DNA of 64,000 nt, taken from the NCBI GenBank assembly GCA_047495785.1, contig JBLDXI010000001.1:2976001-3040000 (forward strand), given 5' to 3'. Made by a program: the position numbers and the translations under genes. Of this stretch, positions 34,667 through 46,297 are shown piece after piece. The notes under the pieces were generated by a model, which was not told the DNA's origin, made no database searches, and saw only the letters and a list, made by a program, of their open reading frames with translations. Every line of letters starts with the position of its first letter. Within the stretch, counting starts at the first letter, position 1. The stretch comes from Lepidodermella squamata (lineage: Eukaryota > Gastrotricha).

Positions 34667-35400
34667 AAAAGATTGCGCCTTCACGTGATGGGTAGAGTAT
34701 TCGATATCCACGTGCTTGACGTTGGACAAATCACATGAACTGAGTTGTAGTGCTCAACAGCTAATTTTGTATAGGCATATTATAATCCGGCTTTGCTGGA
34801 TCAAAATTCAAAATGTGCAAAACTTTGTCACTTTGTCGTCGTTTTCATCATCAACATTCCTTGGAAGGGGGAATAGGTCGTTAGAGTAGCTTAAGCGCAG
34901 TGAACAGGGATGCGATGAAGTAATGGCGGCTTACTTTTCGGAATCTTTTTCTCCTAGTGCCAATACTTTTCCTTGTTTGCCTGTTTTTCATTCTGTGATA
35001 AGTAGGGCCGCGAAGCCACATCTTGTCGAGTCTAGGATCACGAGAATGCCGAGCAGGGCATCCACTAATTATATGAGTTAATTAGTGGAAAATCCCTTCC
35101 AAATCTTGGCAAGATCTTAACCGATCTTTCCAAGATTCATTTATGACCCGAGGAAGATCTTGTACAGATATACTAAGATTTTCTTTCCATAATTTGTACA
35201 AAAGCTCATGGCTGATCATTCGAAAGCTATGCTCGTTTCCCCGGATTTTCTCCTAATTATTATTATTACGTGCTCTTATATATCGCCGCCCCATTTGATT
35301 GCTTTCAGTCATTTTATTCCTTTACGTCATTTCAAGTGACAACAATGAGACTGCTGTGAGTTTGCATCAGCAAAATGAATTGCATATCAAACATCAATAG
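34667..35400. other. Intergenic between receptor copy 1 and the transposon
   Basis: No exon supported. It would contain the receptor 3' UTR. Ends at the left terminal repeat of the transposon. Confidence 0.4.
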
Positions 35401-35430
35401 TATTACCGTAATCCGGTACAATTTTGAACA
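35401..35430 (+). repeat. Left terminal inverted repeat of the transposon
   Basis: Begins TATTACCGTAATCCGG and runs into the GTACAATTTTGAACA box. It pairs with the reverse complement of 37122-37152, with one mismatch in the CCGTA[A/C]TCCGG core and a one-base length difference near the edge. Confidence 0.8.
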
Positions 35431-35590
35431 CTCTCGTCCACGCAAACTACGATTTGCCCTGTACGCATTAAATAAGCTTTTTCCATGCGGTTTTCGATGT
35501 ATCCTGATCGGGGTTGGGTCAAGGATCATCCCCGTATTTTCAAATCTTCGAAATTCTCTTGCGTTAGCATTCTGGAAGGGGTACCCCAAA

Positions 35591-35626
35591 AGTACAATTT
35601 TGAACAGCTAGGTACAATTTTGAACA
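35591..35626 (+). repeat. Two further left subterminal boxes
   Basis: GTACAATTTTGAACA occurs again at 35592-35606 and 35612-35626, in the same orientation as in the left terminus. Confidence 0.8.
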
Positions 35627-35761
35627 CTAAGAATTTAGCATCAAAATTAAAAATAAAAATCCACCTAAATTTGCGCGCTAACAAATTTAAATTTTTATTT
35701 AATCGATGATCGGCGCTCTTGCTGCGAATTTTTTTGCGATCCTTGCAAATTTGCTACACCA

Positions 35762-36460
35762 ATGGTTCGAACGGCGAAGAAAAAAACCAGGCTATATAGT
35801 GACGAAGACATGACTGAAGCGGTGATGATGGTTAAATCTGGAATGAAGTCGTTTCGAATGGTTTATCGCGAGCACGTCGAGAAATGGGGGATTTCGATTG
35901 GAACCTTCCACAATCGGGTCCATCAGGCCCATGATGGTACCGTTGGTCATCCGACAGCTTTGTCAGTAGAAGAAGAACAGCACATCACACGGCTCGTTAG
36001 GGCTACTCAAGGCTGGGCAATTCCACTAACTAAGGACGAGATAATGGATATTGGTTCTCAAATTGCATCCGCCAAATTGAGTGATGACTGGTTTAATGCT
36101 TATGTCGAGCGAAATAATTTGTCCCTAAGAACTCCTTCAAACAAAGCCGTGTACCACCGCAGCAAACCTGAAATCATTAAAGATTGGCTCAAGCTTCTTG
36201 AAGAAGCCATACCTGCGGATACTCCGTCGAAAAACATAAAAAATCTCGATGAGAGCGGTTTTGTTTTGGGCCTCGGCTCAAAATAGAAGGTCTTGGTTTG
36301 TCGAGGTGCCCAATACGTCAGGCAGATGGCGCCTGGTTCTGAGAAGGCGATGGTTACTGTGGTTTTTGGCGGGGACATGGCTGGAAATGCGGCGCCGCCA
36401 GTAGTCGTATACAAGTGGGGAAACAGTGACACGACAGTGAATTTCGACTGCGGCCGCTAG
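35762..36460 (+). pseudogene. Pogo/Tigger-like transposase with an in-frame stop
   Basis: From ATG 35762 the frame encodes 174 residues: an N-terminal pipsqueak-like helix-turn-helix (EAVMMVKSGMKSFRMVYREH...TFHNRV), a CENP-B-like second binding region (LSVEEEQHITRLVR, WFNAYVERNNLSLRTPSNKA) and the first catalytic Asp context (NLDESGFVLGL). A TAG at 36284-36286 interrupts it. The same frame then continues with typical DDE-domain sequence (RGAQYVRQMAPGSEKAMVTV, PPVVVYKWG) to a second stop at 36458-36460. The rest of the catalytic domain, with the later acidic residues, is missing. Such enzymes cut and paste the element; this copy should be inactive. Neighbouring terminal repeats show it belongs to the enclosing element. 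Confidence 0.8.
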
Positions 36461-36742
36461 GATCGCCGCCGAAGTTGCGGCTAAGAAGAAGCGGCTCTCG
36501 AAAGATTAAAATTCGACGTTTTACTTTACAGCTCTTAATAAATAAATCCACATTATGCATGAAACCCACATTCGCAGTTAATACGCTAAAGAGCACTTTG
36601 GCGTTAGGAGATGACTTCAAAGCTCTGTTTTTGTTCAATTTTTCAAGTTCTCTTGTCCCAAAAATTTTTTTTAGCTTCTTGGAACAGTAAAGTTAGAAGT
36701 TTCTATCATGCGCTAAAATTCAGAAAAGTCCTCCTAAATGGG

Positions 36743-36799
36743 TGTTCAAAATTGTACTGCTGTTCAAAATTGTACCAACAATTGTTCAAAATTGTACCG
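36743..36799 (-). repeat. Three right subterminal boxes
   Basis: TGTTCAAAATTGTAC, the inverse of the left box, occurs at about 36743, 36761 and 36783, with a fourth copy in the right terminus at 37122. Confidence 0.8.
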
Positions 36800-37121
36800 C
36801 CTACCCTCTCAACTTTGCATGCATGCCACACGATAACCACTCTATAGAAGTTTGAGCGCTTTTGGGAGCAACATTAACTAATCAGAAACTTCATTTTTGT
36901 CGCTTGTCGCATCTCTGTAGCTACCTCCGTAAAAGCAGGGCAACGCTTCAAAGTTTGCTATTTTCGTGGTTTTTTCGGGATTTTTTATAAAATCAACCGT
37001 GAGGACTGGGTTGGTGAAAGTTTGCGTACCTACATAACTCATTGAGATCTATTCCCAGAAAAATCAGCAAGTTCGCAACCCTCACAGTTTGGGAGATGCG
37101 CGTGGTGTTCAAATTAGTACC

Positions 37122-37152
37122 TGTTCAAAATTGTACCGGAGTACGGTAAATA
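37122..37152 (-). repeat. Right terminal inverted repeat of the transposon
   Basis: Reads TGTTCAAAATTGTACCGGAG then TACGGTAAATA; its reverse complement matches the left terminus at 35401. Confidence 0.8.
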
Positions 37153-37241
37153 TTCATCAAGGTATTAAATTATCACGGCGGCTGATTTATAAATATCTAA
37201 CAATTAAGCACATCGGCAGAATTTGGATCGAGTGTATCACA

Positions 37242-38854
37242 TTATTTTGGTATCACAGCTTGGATTTCACCAAATTTACCCGAATATGACCAGTCAGGCG
37301 ACTCCTTTTGAAGGCGAGTGACAACTTCAGGCGTTAGACCGAAGCCAACCTCGCATCTAAGCGTGCGGGCGAAACATATGGCAGTGCTTCCGTTGCCGTC
37401 ACATCCAAACAGTTTCAGTAGAGGGGCAATAGCCTTAGTCAACGGAGTGACCGGATCCCACTTTAAATCAGCAAACATTTTACGCGCATTGAGATCGCCT
37501 TTAAATAGGATGAGGCTGGAAGTTTTCAATTCCGCAAACAAATCAGGGGCTTTCTCTTCTAATTGCCAGTAGTGAAATGGAAGAGTCCAGAATTGGTGTG
37601 CTTGGACAAGTAGACGGCCGGACGCGATATTATCTTGCAGTCTTTTCACCAGCTCGCTACCTGACGGTTTCTCTAAAAGAATAACAAGAGGATAGGAGAA
37701 TGTATAGAAGAAGTGCTCGCGGCCTTACTTGACATCCAGTCAAGCGTGAAATCGAAATCTTCAATCGTGGCGTCAGAAACAAACCACGGAAACGACTTGC
37801 AATGTAGGACGATAGGCGAAAATAAGAAATTCCCACTTTCATCTCGCTGGTGCAGCAACCAGTCCGTAATCAGAAGATCGTTGACCAATTCGTAGCCCGA
37901 GTTATCAAGAACCTGATGGGGCAAATTTTGCGAGAATAGAGCCTTAATCAAAGTCTGGTAGCAATATTACAATATCAATACGGTGCGCGCATTTATCTCT
38001 CCGTTCGCTGAGCCACTTCCAAACGGCGACTGAATGATCCACCAGTATCCAAGGTTTCAATTGACGTATTTCCTCATCTGGTGTGACGTGCGGCGTAGAT
38101 GCGACCGGTTGGTTCCAGCCTTACATTAAGACTCATATTAGGGCAGGCATGTTGTTAACTTATTTGTAAACTCACCCGACAAAGACAAGTCGCACCGGTT
38201 ACCCCATAACGACAATTGCAGCAGAACGTCGAAATCCTCACTCTTCGCCGAGTGTTTCCCGTTATCAAACATTTTATCCTGGTACCAAACTATCAATGCG
38301 TCAAGCGCCTGTTGCCAAGCAATCAGGCTGTACAGCTTTGCTTCGCCAAACGGGTCGATATATGCTATCGATATCTGGTGAATTCGAAAGGCCTCATGAA
38401 CAGCTCTGTACATGAAGCACTCAACCTCCAACCATGGCGCAGTAAGCCACCTAAAATCTATGTTAGTCCCAATCGCAGTCGAGCATGAAATAAACCTACG
38501 AGTACGAGGGGTTTTCTCGCAGCTTCGATTCGAGCCATTCATTCCAAATGTTAACATCAGACGTGCCATCATCCGAACTAAGCGTCTGCAATGGTTTGCC
38601 AGCGATAATTTCTTCGCCTAGCTGCGACATCTTTGAGATGGCGCTATTACGTTGAGCAATGCTATTCACAGCGTTTCTCCGGTAGAGGGAGTCAATGGTA
38701 TTCGTTAAAATTAGAGGCATGCGTTCTTTTATCATTTTGTATGCGAATGACCTAAATCAATCAATTAAGATTACAAAGATTCGAAATTTTCATTGTCATC
38801 CTACCCGACAAACTTCCCAGACTGCGGTTCCGGAATAGATTCCTTGGACGCCAT
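37242..38854 (-). CDS. ARMT1: ARMT1/DUF89 damage-control phosphatase
   Basis: Six exons on the minus strand: 38854-38805, 38751-38500, 38450-38176, 38119-37971, 37912-37729 and 37672-37242 (TAA); 446 residues, close to the roughly 440 of human ARMT1. The N-terminal helical region has SFAYKMIKERMPLILTNTID and PWLEVECFMYRAVHEA. The catalytic core has VLDNSGYELVNDLLITDWLL, FPWFVSDATIEDF, FWTLPFHYW and LILFKGDLNARKM, then RTLRCEVGFGL and DWSYSGKFGEI. The Asp-Asn of DNSGYE and the Asp of GDLN correspond to known metal-binding sites of DUF89 enzymes. These metal-dependent cytosolic enzymes hydrolyse phosphate from sugar-phosphate metabolites. ARMT1 was also reported as a protein carboxyl methyltransferase, which is debated. 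Single-copy housekeeping gene. The exon 6 start could alternatively be 12 bases downstream. Confidence 0.9.
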
Positions 38855-39947
38855 TTCGATTCAAGTTGGAAATATATCCAGGGTTTGAAGCTATATAAAA
38901 GCTACAATATGGATCAAAACGAATTTGAAATAGCCTGCGCCAATTATAAAACAATTAAACTGCAATTCCCGAATTTATATTCCTCGAGGAATGTTATCGT
39001 CCACGATAACAGTCGACATGAATCATTCGATCGCCCACTCGACTGATAAGGCCTGATAAGGGCGGTGCTTCGCTTTTTGACTTCTTTTTCGAAGCAGATT
39101 ATTTCAACCTGGTTGCTGGCTAGATTATCCGGATCCATTCTTTGAACCGGCTACAACCAGACGCAAAAAGGCTCATCGCAACCCATATTTTGTGCCTGCT
39201 CGCATGAATTTACAAAAATGGAATTTGTTTATCGCTGCTAAAATTAATGCTATACTCGCATTATACAAAGATGACATGGTACATCAGGTATTAAGTTGTA
39301 TTAACTTCATCATTAGTTAGTTTCATAGTGGAACAAGAGCTTTACAGTGTCGATAACGATGAGCTGTGGCTCGAGATTCCTCTGTTGCCACGCCAAAAGA
39401 TGATACATGAATAAATCCCGCATTAGACGTCGCCATTTTTACGCGAACAGCTCTAATATGGACTCCGGAATTTGAATTTCAATGCTATTTATTGTGTTGA
39501 TTTGTTAGAGGCTTCTTAGGTGAACCAGCATATCATTGTTGAATCATCCGCCGACTGGGAGCTTCATGAAATAAAAGTTACAAGTTGATGCCCCTAATTT
39601 GACGTATTTTGTGTGAAAGCACCCATTCTCCAACTGAAATTGTCCGCACTTGTGACGACACTAATTAGCTCGTGTACTGTGCGTGAGCGCTAAATTTGAT
39701 ATTGATCCCTCGATAAAGGGCCGACTGTATAAACACCGGCTATCTATAATATGACGTAAGAGCAAGACATTGCAATGGCGTCATCAAATGTTCGCTTAAT
39801 TTGTCGGTTTAATGATTGCTACGACGAATGTTTCTTTTCTTTAACCTCCTTGAACCATTATTTATTATAAGCATTGCCCTTTAAGCCTCTCTTTTCAGGT
39901 GAATTTTCTGTTCACGAAATCATTTGGGCTGCGAAATAATTTCAAGT
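38855..39947. other. Divergent promoter region between ARMT1 and receptor copy 2
   Basis: About 1.1 kb separating divergently transcribed genes. I see no exon and no clear core promoter element. The last part contains the receptor 5' UTR. Confidence 0.4.
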
Positions 39948-42413
39948 ATGAATTTGATCAGACTATCACTTATATCCTTTAGCTTCATCTCGAACATCAT
40001 CTCAACGGGCGGTCAGAGTTCTGTCTGGCCTCGGACACTGAAAGCTTCTGCTAATCAAAAGACCAACTCGAATCGCCGCTCTTTAAAAATAGCGGTCATC
40101 GGAAATTACGGTAATTCCTCCGAGATACAGCCAGAATTCTGAATTAAAAACTGTTAACAGGTGGAAGTGTGAATCCTGCTGGTCCTTTCGTTACTGATGG
40201 TACACAAATCGCACTGGACCTTCTTAGTAATACAACAGATCTCCTAGACGACTACAACTTAGTGGTTGAGCTTTATGATGATATGTGCAACATCGCAGTT
40301 GGGAAAGACTCGGCGTTTAAAATTTTTGAGAATCCTGCTGGGGATTATTTTCCACTCATCTTAGGTCCACACTGCCCCGGATGGATACACACTGGCAGAG
40401 CTCTTCCTCACTACAACTTTGTCGGAATGGCAACATGGGTCGGCAGTGTGGGCAAATCTTTTTTCGGTCTCATGACGTCCGTCGCAGTTATGTACCGTAC
40501 TCTCCCCTATTTCATAATTGCTAACAAGTGGAACCGCATTTTTCTAATAACTGAGCTAGTAAGAAGTTGGCGAAATCTTGAGACCGCTTTTCAAGATGCC
40601 CTATTAGAAAGCGCAAATATTACGTTGAGTGGGGTGGTCACGATAAATTACGAGGGCACCTTGGTCCCAAGCTTTGATTCTTTCACCGAGACGGTTAGGG
40701 AACTGGCCCGTTTCAACCCTAGAGTCATTGTGATTCACACAAACTTTGCTGGTGTTGTAGCCTGTAATCTCTTCAAATTGGGTCTCTATGGGCCTCATTT
40801 TGTCTTGTTAATGCCGGGAAATGTTTATACCCTGCCAAACACGGCTTTCAGGCCACCGGATTGTACTCAGGCTATGATTTTTGAGGTTTTACAGTCCGTA
40901 ATATACTTCGCGTACGGTAAAAAGTTGGATATTTACCCAGATGAGAAGGATCTACTGGGTCTTTCAGGTAGAGATTTTGACAACATGCTGCGAGCCCGAT
41001 CTGAAAAACCTGATTCGAATACGCGATGGTTTTTCCACCGCGATTGGCACTACACCCAACTTGTAGCAGCGGCTGTCGTTTTGAACCAGACCGATGAGCA
41101 GTTGAAGCGAGAAGGGAAGGGATATCTAACTGACTGGGTCTCTTCTAGCGGAAAATTTAAGCAAAATGGTAGCTACCTGGTTTCACTTTTGCGGGAAAAT
41201 ATTGCGAACTTGAAGATGAAGAGTTTCACCCTAGATGACACAGAACGTATAGAAAGCTTTAGAGGCCTCGCGGCCTTCTACCAAGTCCAGGATAAGGCTA
41301 GAGAAACAGAACAACTGTCTTATGACACGCGCTTGAAAGCAGTACCGATTGCGAGCGTAGATTCCCGCTTAAATCCACCGAGATTCATAAATGGGCCAGG
41401 CTTACTGAGGTGGCGCACGCCTGATGGACATGCTCCCCTCGACATGAAAGTTACAGTTACCCTTATAGAGCCTGTCTTATCACCAACATCGAACATCATT
41501 CTCACAGCTCTCGCTGCGACTTTTATAACTTTAAACACGGCAATATTCGCGCTATACGTTAACAAGTTGAGGCGAAACGTAGTTCGGAAATCCATACCTG
41601 GCGCAAACATTGCAATTTTATTGGGGAATGGTATGCTTGTTACAGCTATCTTCGTTTTCCCGCGGGAGTCAAACCTTCAAGCAAGAATTCACTGCATGGC
41701 GGCATCCGCGTTGAGTCTTCTCGGTTACTCAACCATTTTTGTCGCACTAGCAGTCAAGTTGCACATAGCGATTGTTAGAAAGAAATCCATTATTCGCCAT
41801 AGTTCTACGAGATCGAGATCGAACTCTGCATTTACGTTGGATAGTTTGACTGAGTTCAGGAAAAACGTCAAAAATGGGTTGTTTGCAATTATCGCCTTCC
41901 CTATTGCTCTTCTTTCCGTAATGATTGCTTGGTTTCACTTGGAGCCAATCGAAACTTACTCATACATTGGTGACATCGAGGTAGTTCATGAGAGCCTTTC
42001 GTTACAGCATGTTAGATTCGGTTGTCAACTGAAGCAAATCTCGATTGTTTTTATTGTTTTCTACGCATTCATTTTTGCCACATTGTATTTGCGCGTCATC
42101 TATTTCGTTTACTACTCGAGAAGGCTCAAGTTGGATCACATAAATGATCTTCAGCTCACCCGAATCGCGGCGTATAGTCAAGGAATATTGGCCATCGCTG
42201 GATCTTGTGTTATTCTGGCCTTTCTGCGTGATGCGGATCCTGAAAAGCTGTTCGTAGGGATATCAGCGGTAATACTGGCCATAAGCTCAATTATCTTGGG
42301 TATCCTATTCATCCCTAAAGTGTGTACAATTTTTTCAAAGTGTTTGATTATATTTTTCACAATTTTCATTTACTTTTTACTATTAGCTGCGCCGCGGTTG
42401 GTTAATTCAATAA
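39948..42413 (+). CDS. GABA-B-like class C GPCR, copy 2 (diverged)
   Basis: Exons 39948-40110, 40161-42319 and 42387-42413 (TAA), intron phases 1 and 0 as in the other copies; 782 residues. Signal peptide (MNLIRLSLISFSFISNIIST). The ectodomain aligns throughout with copies 1 and 3 (GPFVTDGTQIALDLL, YFPLILGPHCPGW, TWVGSVGKSFFGL, FYQV), with a short extra loop (QDKARETEQLSYDTR) before the transmembrane region. The seven-helix region begins ILTALAATFITLNTAIFALYV and ends ISSIILGILFIPK. The last intron is placed by homology: skipping 42320-42386 gives the tail LRRGWLIQ, matching IRRGWLL of the paralogues. Reading through instead would add an unrelated 80-residue tail. Presumed G-protein-coupled surface receptor, ligand unknown. 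Confidence 0.85.
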
Positions 42414-43650
42414 CGGTAATGAATTTAGCGCTGCTTGAAGCAACATTTTCCCTGAATCAGCGATTACGAATTACGAAGCACCTTTTTATTGTTCTCGATG
42501 TTGATGCTGTTATAGATGTTCTGCGTGATTTGGGGAATAAAGTACATTTGGCTTAATCTTAATTGAAACTGGTTACTTTAAAAACAATTGGGCGTTATCT
42601 ACTGTTGTCTTTTCATATGACTATCAAGCAAACGATAGTGTCAGTTGTCAGTTGGGAACGGCTTATATTCGTGTATCGCACATCTCAAGCGTAACAGATC
42701 AAGCGTCGTGTATACTAGCCGCACAGGGTACAAATTATGAACATTCATTCTGTATGAAACGAATGACAAAACTCCTTATCCAGATATTGATGTGATTTTA
42801 GAGCTTGATGCATGCATTTTCGCATACCCCGTCGAAATCTATCGTGAAATCTATTTTTCAAAAGCTAATGGCTGACCCTGGACATTCAATTTAGACCGCC
42901 ATATATTTGAGGCATGTCGTTTGTTTACCCTACTAATCATTCTCATCATAACAATCTAATCAGTAATTGACTTTTCAAAATGCCTAGTTTTGATCTTTAG
43001 AGGTATAATTCTTCAGATTTAGAGGCCGATTAACATGTGAAAAGTGGGGTTAGAAAATTCGAGATCGAAAAACTGATTAATAACATCTAGGAATCCAAGA
43101 ATCAAGTCAACACCCTTTTGCATTTTGCTGGAGAATTCAGAAAATACGCAAAACCCTATTTTTCACTTGTTACGGTCATCTACTTTTCTATTGACCTCTA
43201 ACCTCTGAAACTCATTTTGAGGCTGCCAGCTGTCACTCATTGGAGGCCGACTTTATCATCGGTTTTAACATGAAAGGGCAGTACGTGGCAGTAAGGGAGA
43301 AACTTTGTATGGTGGATAAAAAATTAAAACAGTTTGCTCGACAAATCTTACTCAGAAGTGTTATACCTGTATATAGGCTTGGCATGTCGATTTCCAATGT
43401 CTTAAAAAAACTGCCAGTTTATTCGAGACGGGCTTTATTCCACAGGGCCGAAACTCCCTTCAATTCAGGGCCTCCCTATTAGTTTTTCTTCGTCCCGCAC
43501 AAACTTTAGGCCTCACCTAAAATGTCACTAACACTAATCATCAACAAATAAAAGGATTATCATGGCGATAATGCCTCGTGCCAGGAAGTCTACGACATAT
43601 CCACCTGAAATGCATTTTTACTCAAACACTGCGCATTTTGATCATTCAGC
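42414..43650. other. Intergenic before the nuclear receptor
   Basis: No supported exon. An 80-codon frame at 43240-43482 lacks motifs and splice continuity with the receptor gene. If the nuclear receptor has an upstream N-terminal exon it would lie here, but none is evident. Confidence 0.4.
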
Positions 43651-45292
43651 ATGAAAACAGAAATCTGCCTGGTAGGTCGACAAAACAATGAAAGCCGTAT
43701 GATCTAATAAAATTTGCTCTCATTACCAGGTGTGTGGAGCTTCCACGGACGATAAACCGAAATATGGCATAATCGCTTGTGAAGCTTGCAAGGTGAGTAT
43801 CACCGTAATCTGCCATTTTAGTTTCTAATTTAGTTTCAGAAATTTTTCTCCCGAAATCACGATACTGTCGACGGTCTTCGGTGCATTAAGTTACAGGGCG
43901 AATGTGTGGTTAATAGGGAAACAGTGATTGGTGGCAGTGGGATCCGTAAACGGTTCAACTGCACAAAATGCCGTTTAGAGAAGTGTTATGCAGCTGGAAT
44001 GAGAGTTGGAGGTTATTGCGATATTCAAATATGCCATTTACAGCTAAGTCTGATGAAACTACAGGGAAAAGACGGCCAACAACCAAAAGATTGACGCCTA
44101 GACTCGATCTTGAAGAACCGAGCTCTCGAGCAAGATCCAATAACTATGAGAGCTGCAGTAGTAAACCAATGAAGCCTTCACTCTCAGTTGAAGTCATTCG
44201 GGCTCCGAAGAGGTTTGAATGCTCCGCAGCTGAGTTTATATTGTCTACAGCGGCAGAATCAGTGGTCGTCATGAGCAACGTTGCCAAATTACCAAGCGAT
44301 TACTACTCGAATTTGCACGCCCCTGAAGGCATTTGGCATGACGTGATGACCGATTTTCAGCGATGTTCTGCCATATGCGCCGATTTTGTCCGTAAACTTC
44401 CGAGTTAAGTTCCGCTACTCCTTATGCCCTATATTAACGTTTTTCATTACATATAGGTTATGATGAACTGCCATTTGGAGATCGAGTGGCTTTATTCAGC
44501 ATGGCTTATTATCCAATGTGCGTAGCTGAGAATTGCTTACCGTCAAATTCTACAATATCACCTTTCTATTCGATGAATGAGAAGGTTCGAGAGGCTCTGT
44601 TCCATTTCTTCCCAGTTTTCTCGGTAAGACAGTCTAACTGATTTTTACTTTCTGTTCCACAACCGTACTCATCTGTCAAGTAGCTACTTCAACTCTAAAA
44701 TACATAATAACTATTTTTTGTTGTTTCAGCCGCTTGAAAGATGCGCTGAAACCGTGGCTAATGCTATCGCGAGATGGCGTCCGACATTTGGTGAATATGC
44801 ATTGCTGCAGGCTTTGCTTTTCTATTCAGGTACACTCTTCTTTGGCGACTTGAATTTTGTGAGAATTAAATTTCCAGATCACGAAACGCCTTTGCAGCGA
44901 CCAGATATCGCTAGAAAGGTTCACAGCCTGCTTTTATTCGCCATGAAATCTTTCATGCTGCAACACGGTGATGGCGCTACTGTTAGAGTGAGTTTGAATT
45001 TGACGAAATCACATTGCGACATTTCTAATGAATTTTCACAAAGTGGAATGACTTTTGTGAAGTTTATCGATTGCTAAAGTTTTTCGCTCAACTTTCGATC
45101 GACAGCACTGGGAACTTCGCACGGTCACATCCGGATCTATTTGAACCTTATGCAATTTTCGCTCAGCTATACCCACCTGAAAAAAGCGCAGCCAGCCACG
45201 CTGATTCCTACGGTGATCAGTCAACCGAACTAGCCAACCTTAGCCTTCATCTTACAGACCTGCCATCTCATTTTTCTCTATTGAAGGAATAG
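43651..45292 (+). CDS. Nuclear receptor (zinc-finger DNA-binding domain plus ligand-binding domain)
   Basis: Eight exons: 43651-43671, 43730-43792, 43840-44004, 44049-44403, 44457-44623, 44730-44829, 44878-44987 and 45044-45292 (TAG), giving 409 residues. The first zinc finger is CLVCG...CEACKKFF, the second C-x5-C...FNCTKCRLEKCYAAGM, a standard receptor DNA-binding domain at residues about 6-85. The P-box (CEACKKFF) differs from the common CEGCKGFF. A Ser/Arg-rich hinge (GKRRPTTKR) follows, then a helical ligand-binding domain (LPFGDRVALFSMAY, WRPTFGEYALLQALLFYS, RWNDFCEVYRLLKFFAQL). A nuclear transcription factor. The junction after the DNA-binding domain is ambiguous: 44011/44044 also keeps frame but needs a 32-base intron. 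The model starts almost at the first finger, so an upstream exon may be missing. Confidence 0.75.
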
Positions 45293-46297
45293 GTCGATAT
45301 AATCAGTGTTTTTAAGGGTGAGTGTTTAAATTGCGCTTAGATAAATAAACTTGGCGAGAAATTTCACACTTAATTGAAGAACAGATAAGTATATTTTAAA
45401 GGTGAATCTAATTCGAAAATTCGTAGCCATCAAAATATGGGGGATCTAGATGAGCACAATCCGAAGAAAAATCCGCGAGCGAGCGCAATTTTTTTGCACA
45501 GTTTAATGCGTACCTGGCAGGTCAAATGTCCTACTTTCAGCGCAGATACGAATTACTGAATTCTGACTTGAGTTACTGGAGGAAGTGACACGAAACCTGA
45601 CAGCGAAACTCTAGGCAGAGATTCTCGCGTTAAATTCCCATCTGGGAAATTCAATCGTTTCTGTGGAGGTTGAAGTGATCTTGACCAAGTGGGGTACCTT
45701 GGGGTACCGTCTGGCAGAAAACAGGGCGATGATTCATCACGCCTTCTCATGTCTAGGGCAAATTTTAGTGCGCATTTCGCACGTTAAAAATCGGCCAAGT
45801 TAACCCACAAAATGCAGGTACTCAATACCGCTCGCGATTATGAGACATCACTTTTCTGGGTGTGACTTTTTTCATCCGACCAATGTCTTATTTCATCCGA
45901 AAAACTGGCATTTGTGTTCTTTTAATTGTTATATAATTGTTTTAATTGTAATTGAAAAGCATGAAAATCAAGTCCGTGATTTACAAGCTTTCGTGAAAAA
46001 CGGGTAGCGAAAATCCTTGTATTTCAGGCCTCAAAGTTAGGACTCGATTTTTCCCCCAAATTTATGGCGCGTGCACAGTTTCATGGATTCGAAAAGTGAA
46101 TTCATGCCTATTTACCTGTGTAGGTTTTCCAGGTCAAGGAAATTCTACACTTTTGCCAATCAGCTGAATTTGTTTGAAACCTTGAAGTAGACAGTAGACA
46201 ACAGTTTGGCTCGATTGGACATCAGTTTAATTAGATGAAGATTTATTTCGCATTCATGAACCGCAGTTTTCATGGAAACTTTTTAATCCTATTATAG
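45293..46297. other. Intergenic between convergent nuclear receptor and channel gene
   Basis: About 1 kb between the ends of convergent genes. No exon supported; likely holds both 3' UTRs. A short direct repeat TGGGGTACC occurs near 45690-45706. Confidence 0.4.

Larger units (their letters stand above)
35401..37152 (+). mobile_element. Pogo/CENP-B-type DNA transposon, decayed
   Basis: About 1.75 kb bounded by imperfect inverted termini (35401-35430 and 37122-37152) sharing TTACCGTA, TCCGGTACAATTTTGAACA. The 15-bp box GTACAATTTTGAACA occurs three times near the left end and four times, inverted, near the right, as expected for transposase-binding subterminal repeats. Inside lies one interrupted transposase frame. 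I could not fix the exact target-site duplication; TA occurs at both edges but spacing is ambiguous. It sits between receptor copy 1 and ARMT1. Confidence 0.75.

Noticed and set aside
36100-36638. Antisense frames over the transposase
   Set aside because: Shadow frames; the plus strand carries recognisable helix-turn-helix and DDE motifs.
42320-42556. Extended 80-residue C-terminus of receptor copy 2
   Set aside because: Read-through of an unspliced last intron; splicing at 42319/42387 gives the RRGW tail shared by both paralogues.
43240-43482. 80-codon frame upstream of the nuclear receptor as an N-terminal exon
   Set aside because: No receptor-like sequence and no convincing donor joining it to 43651 or 43730.
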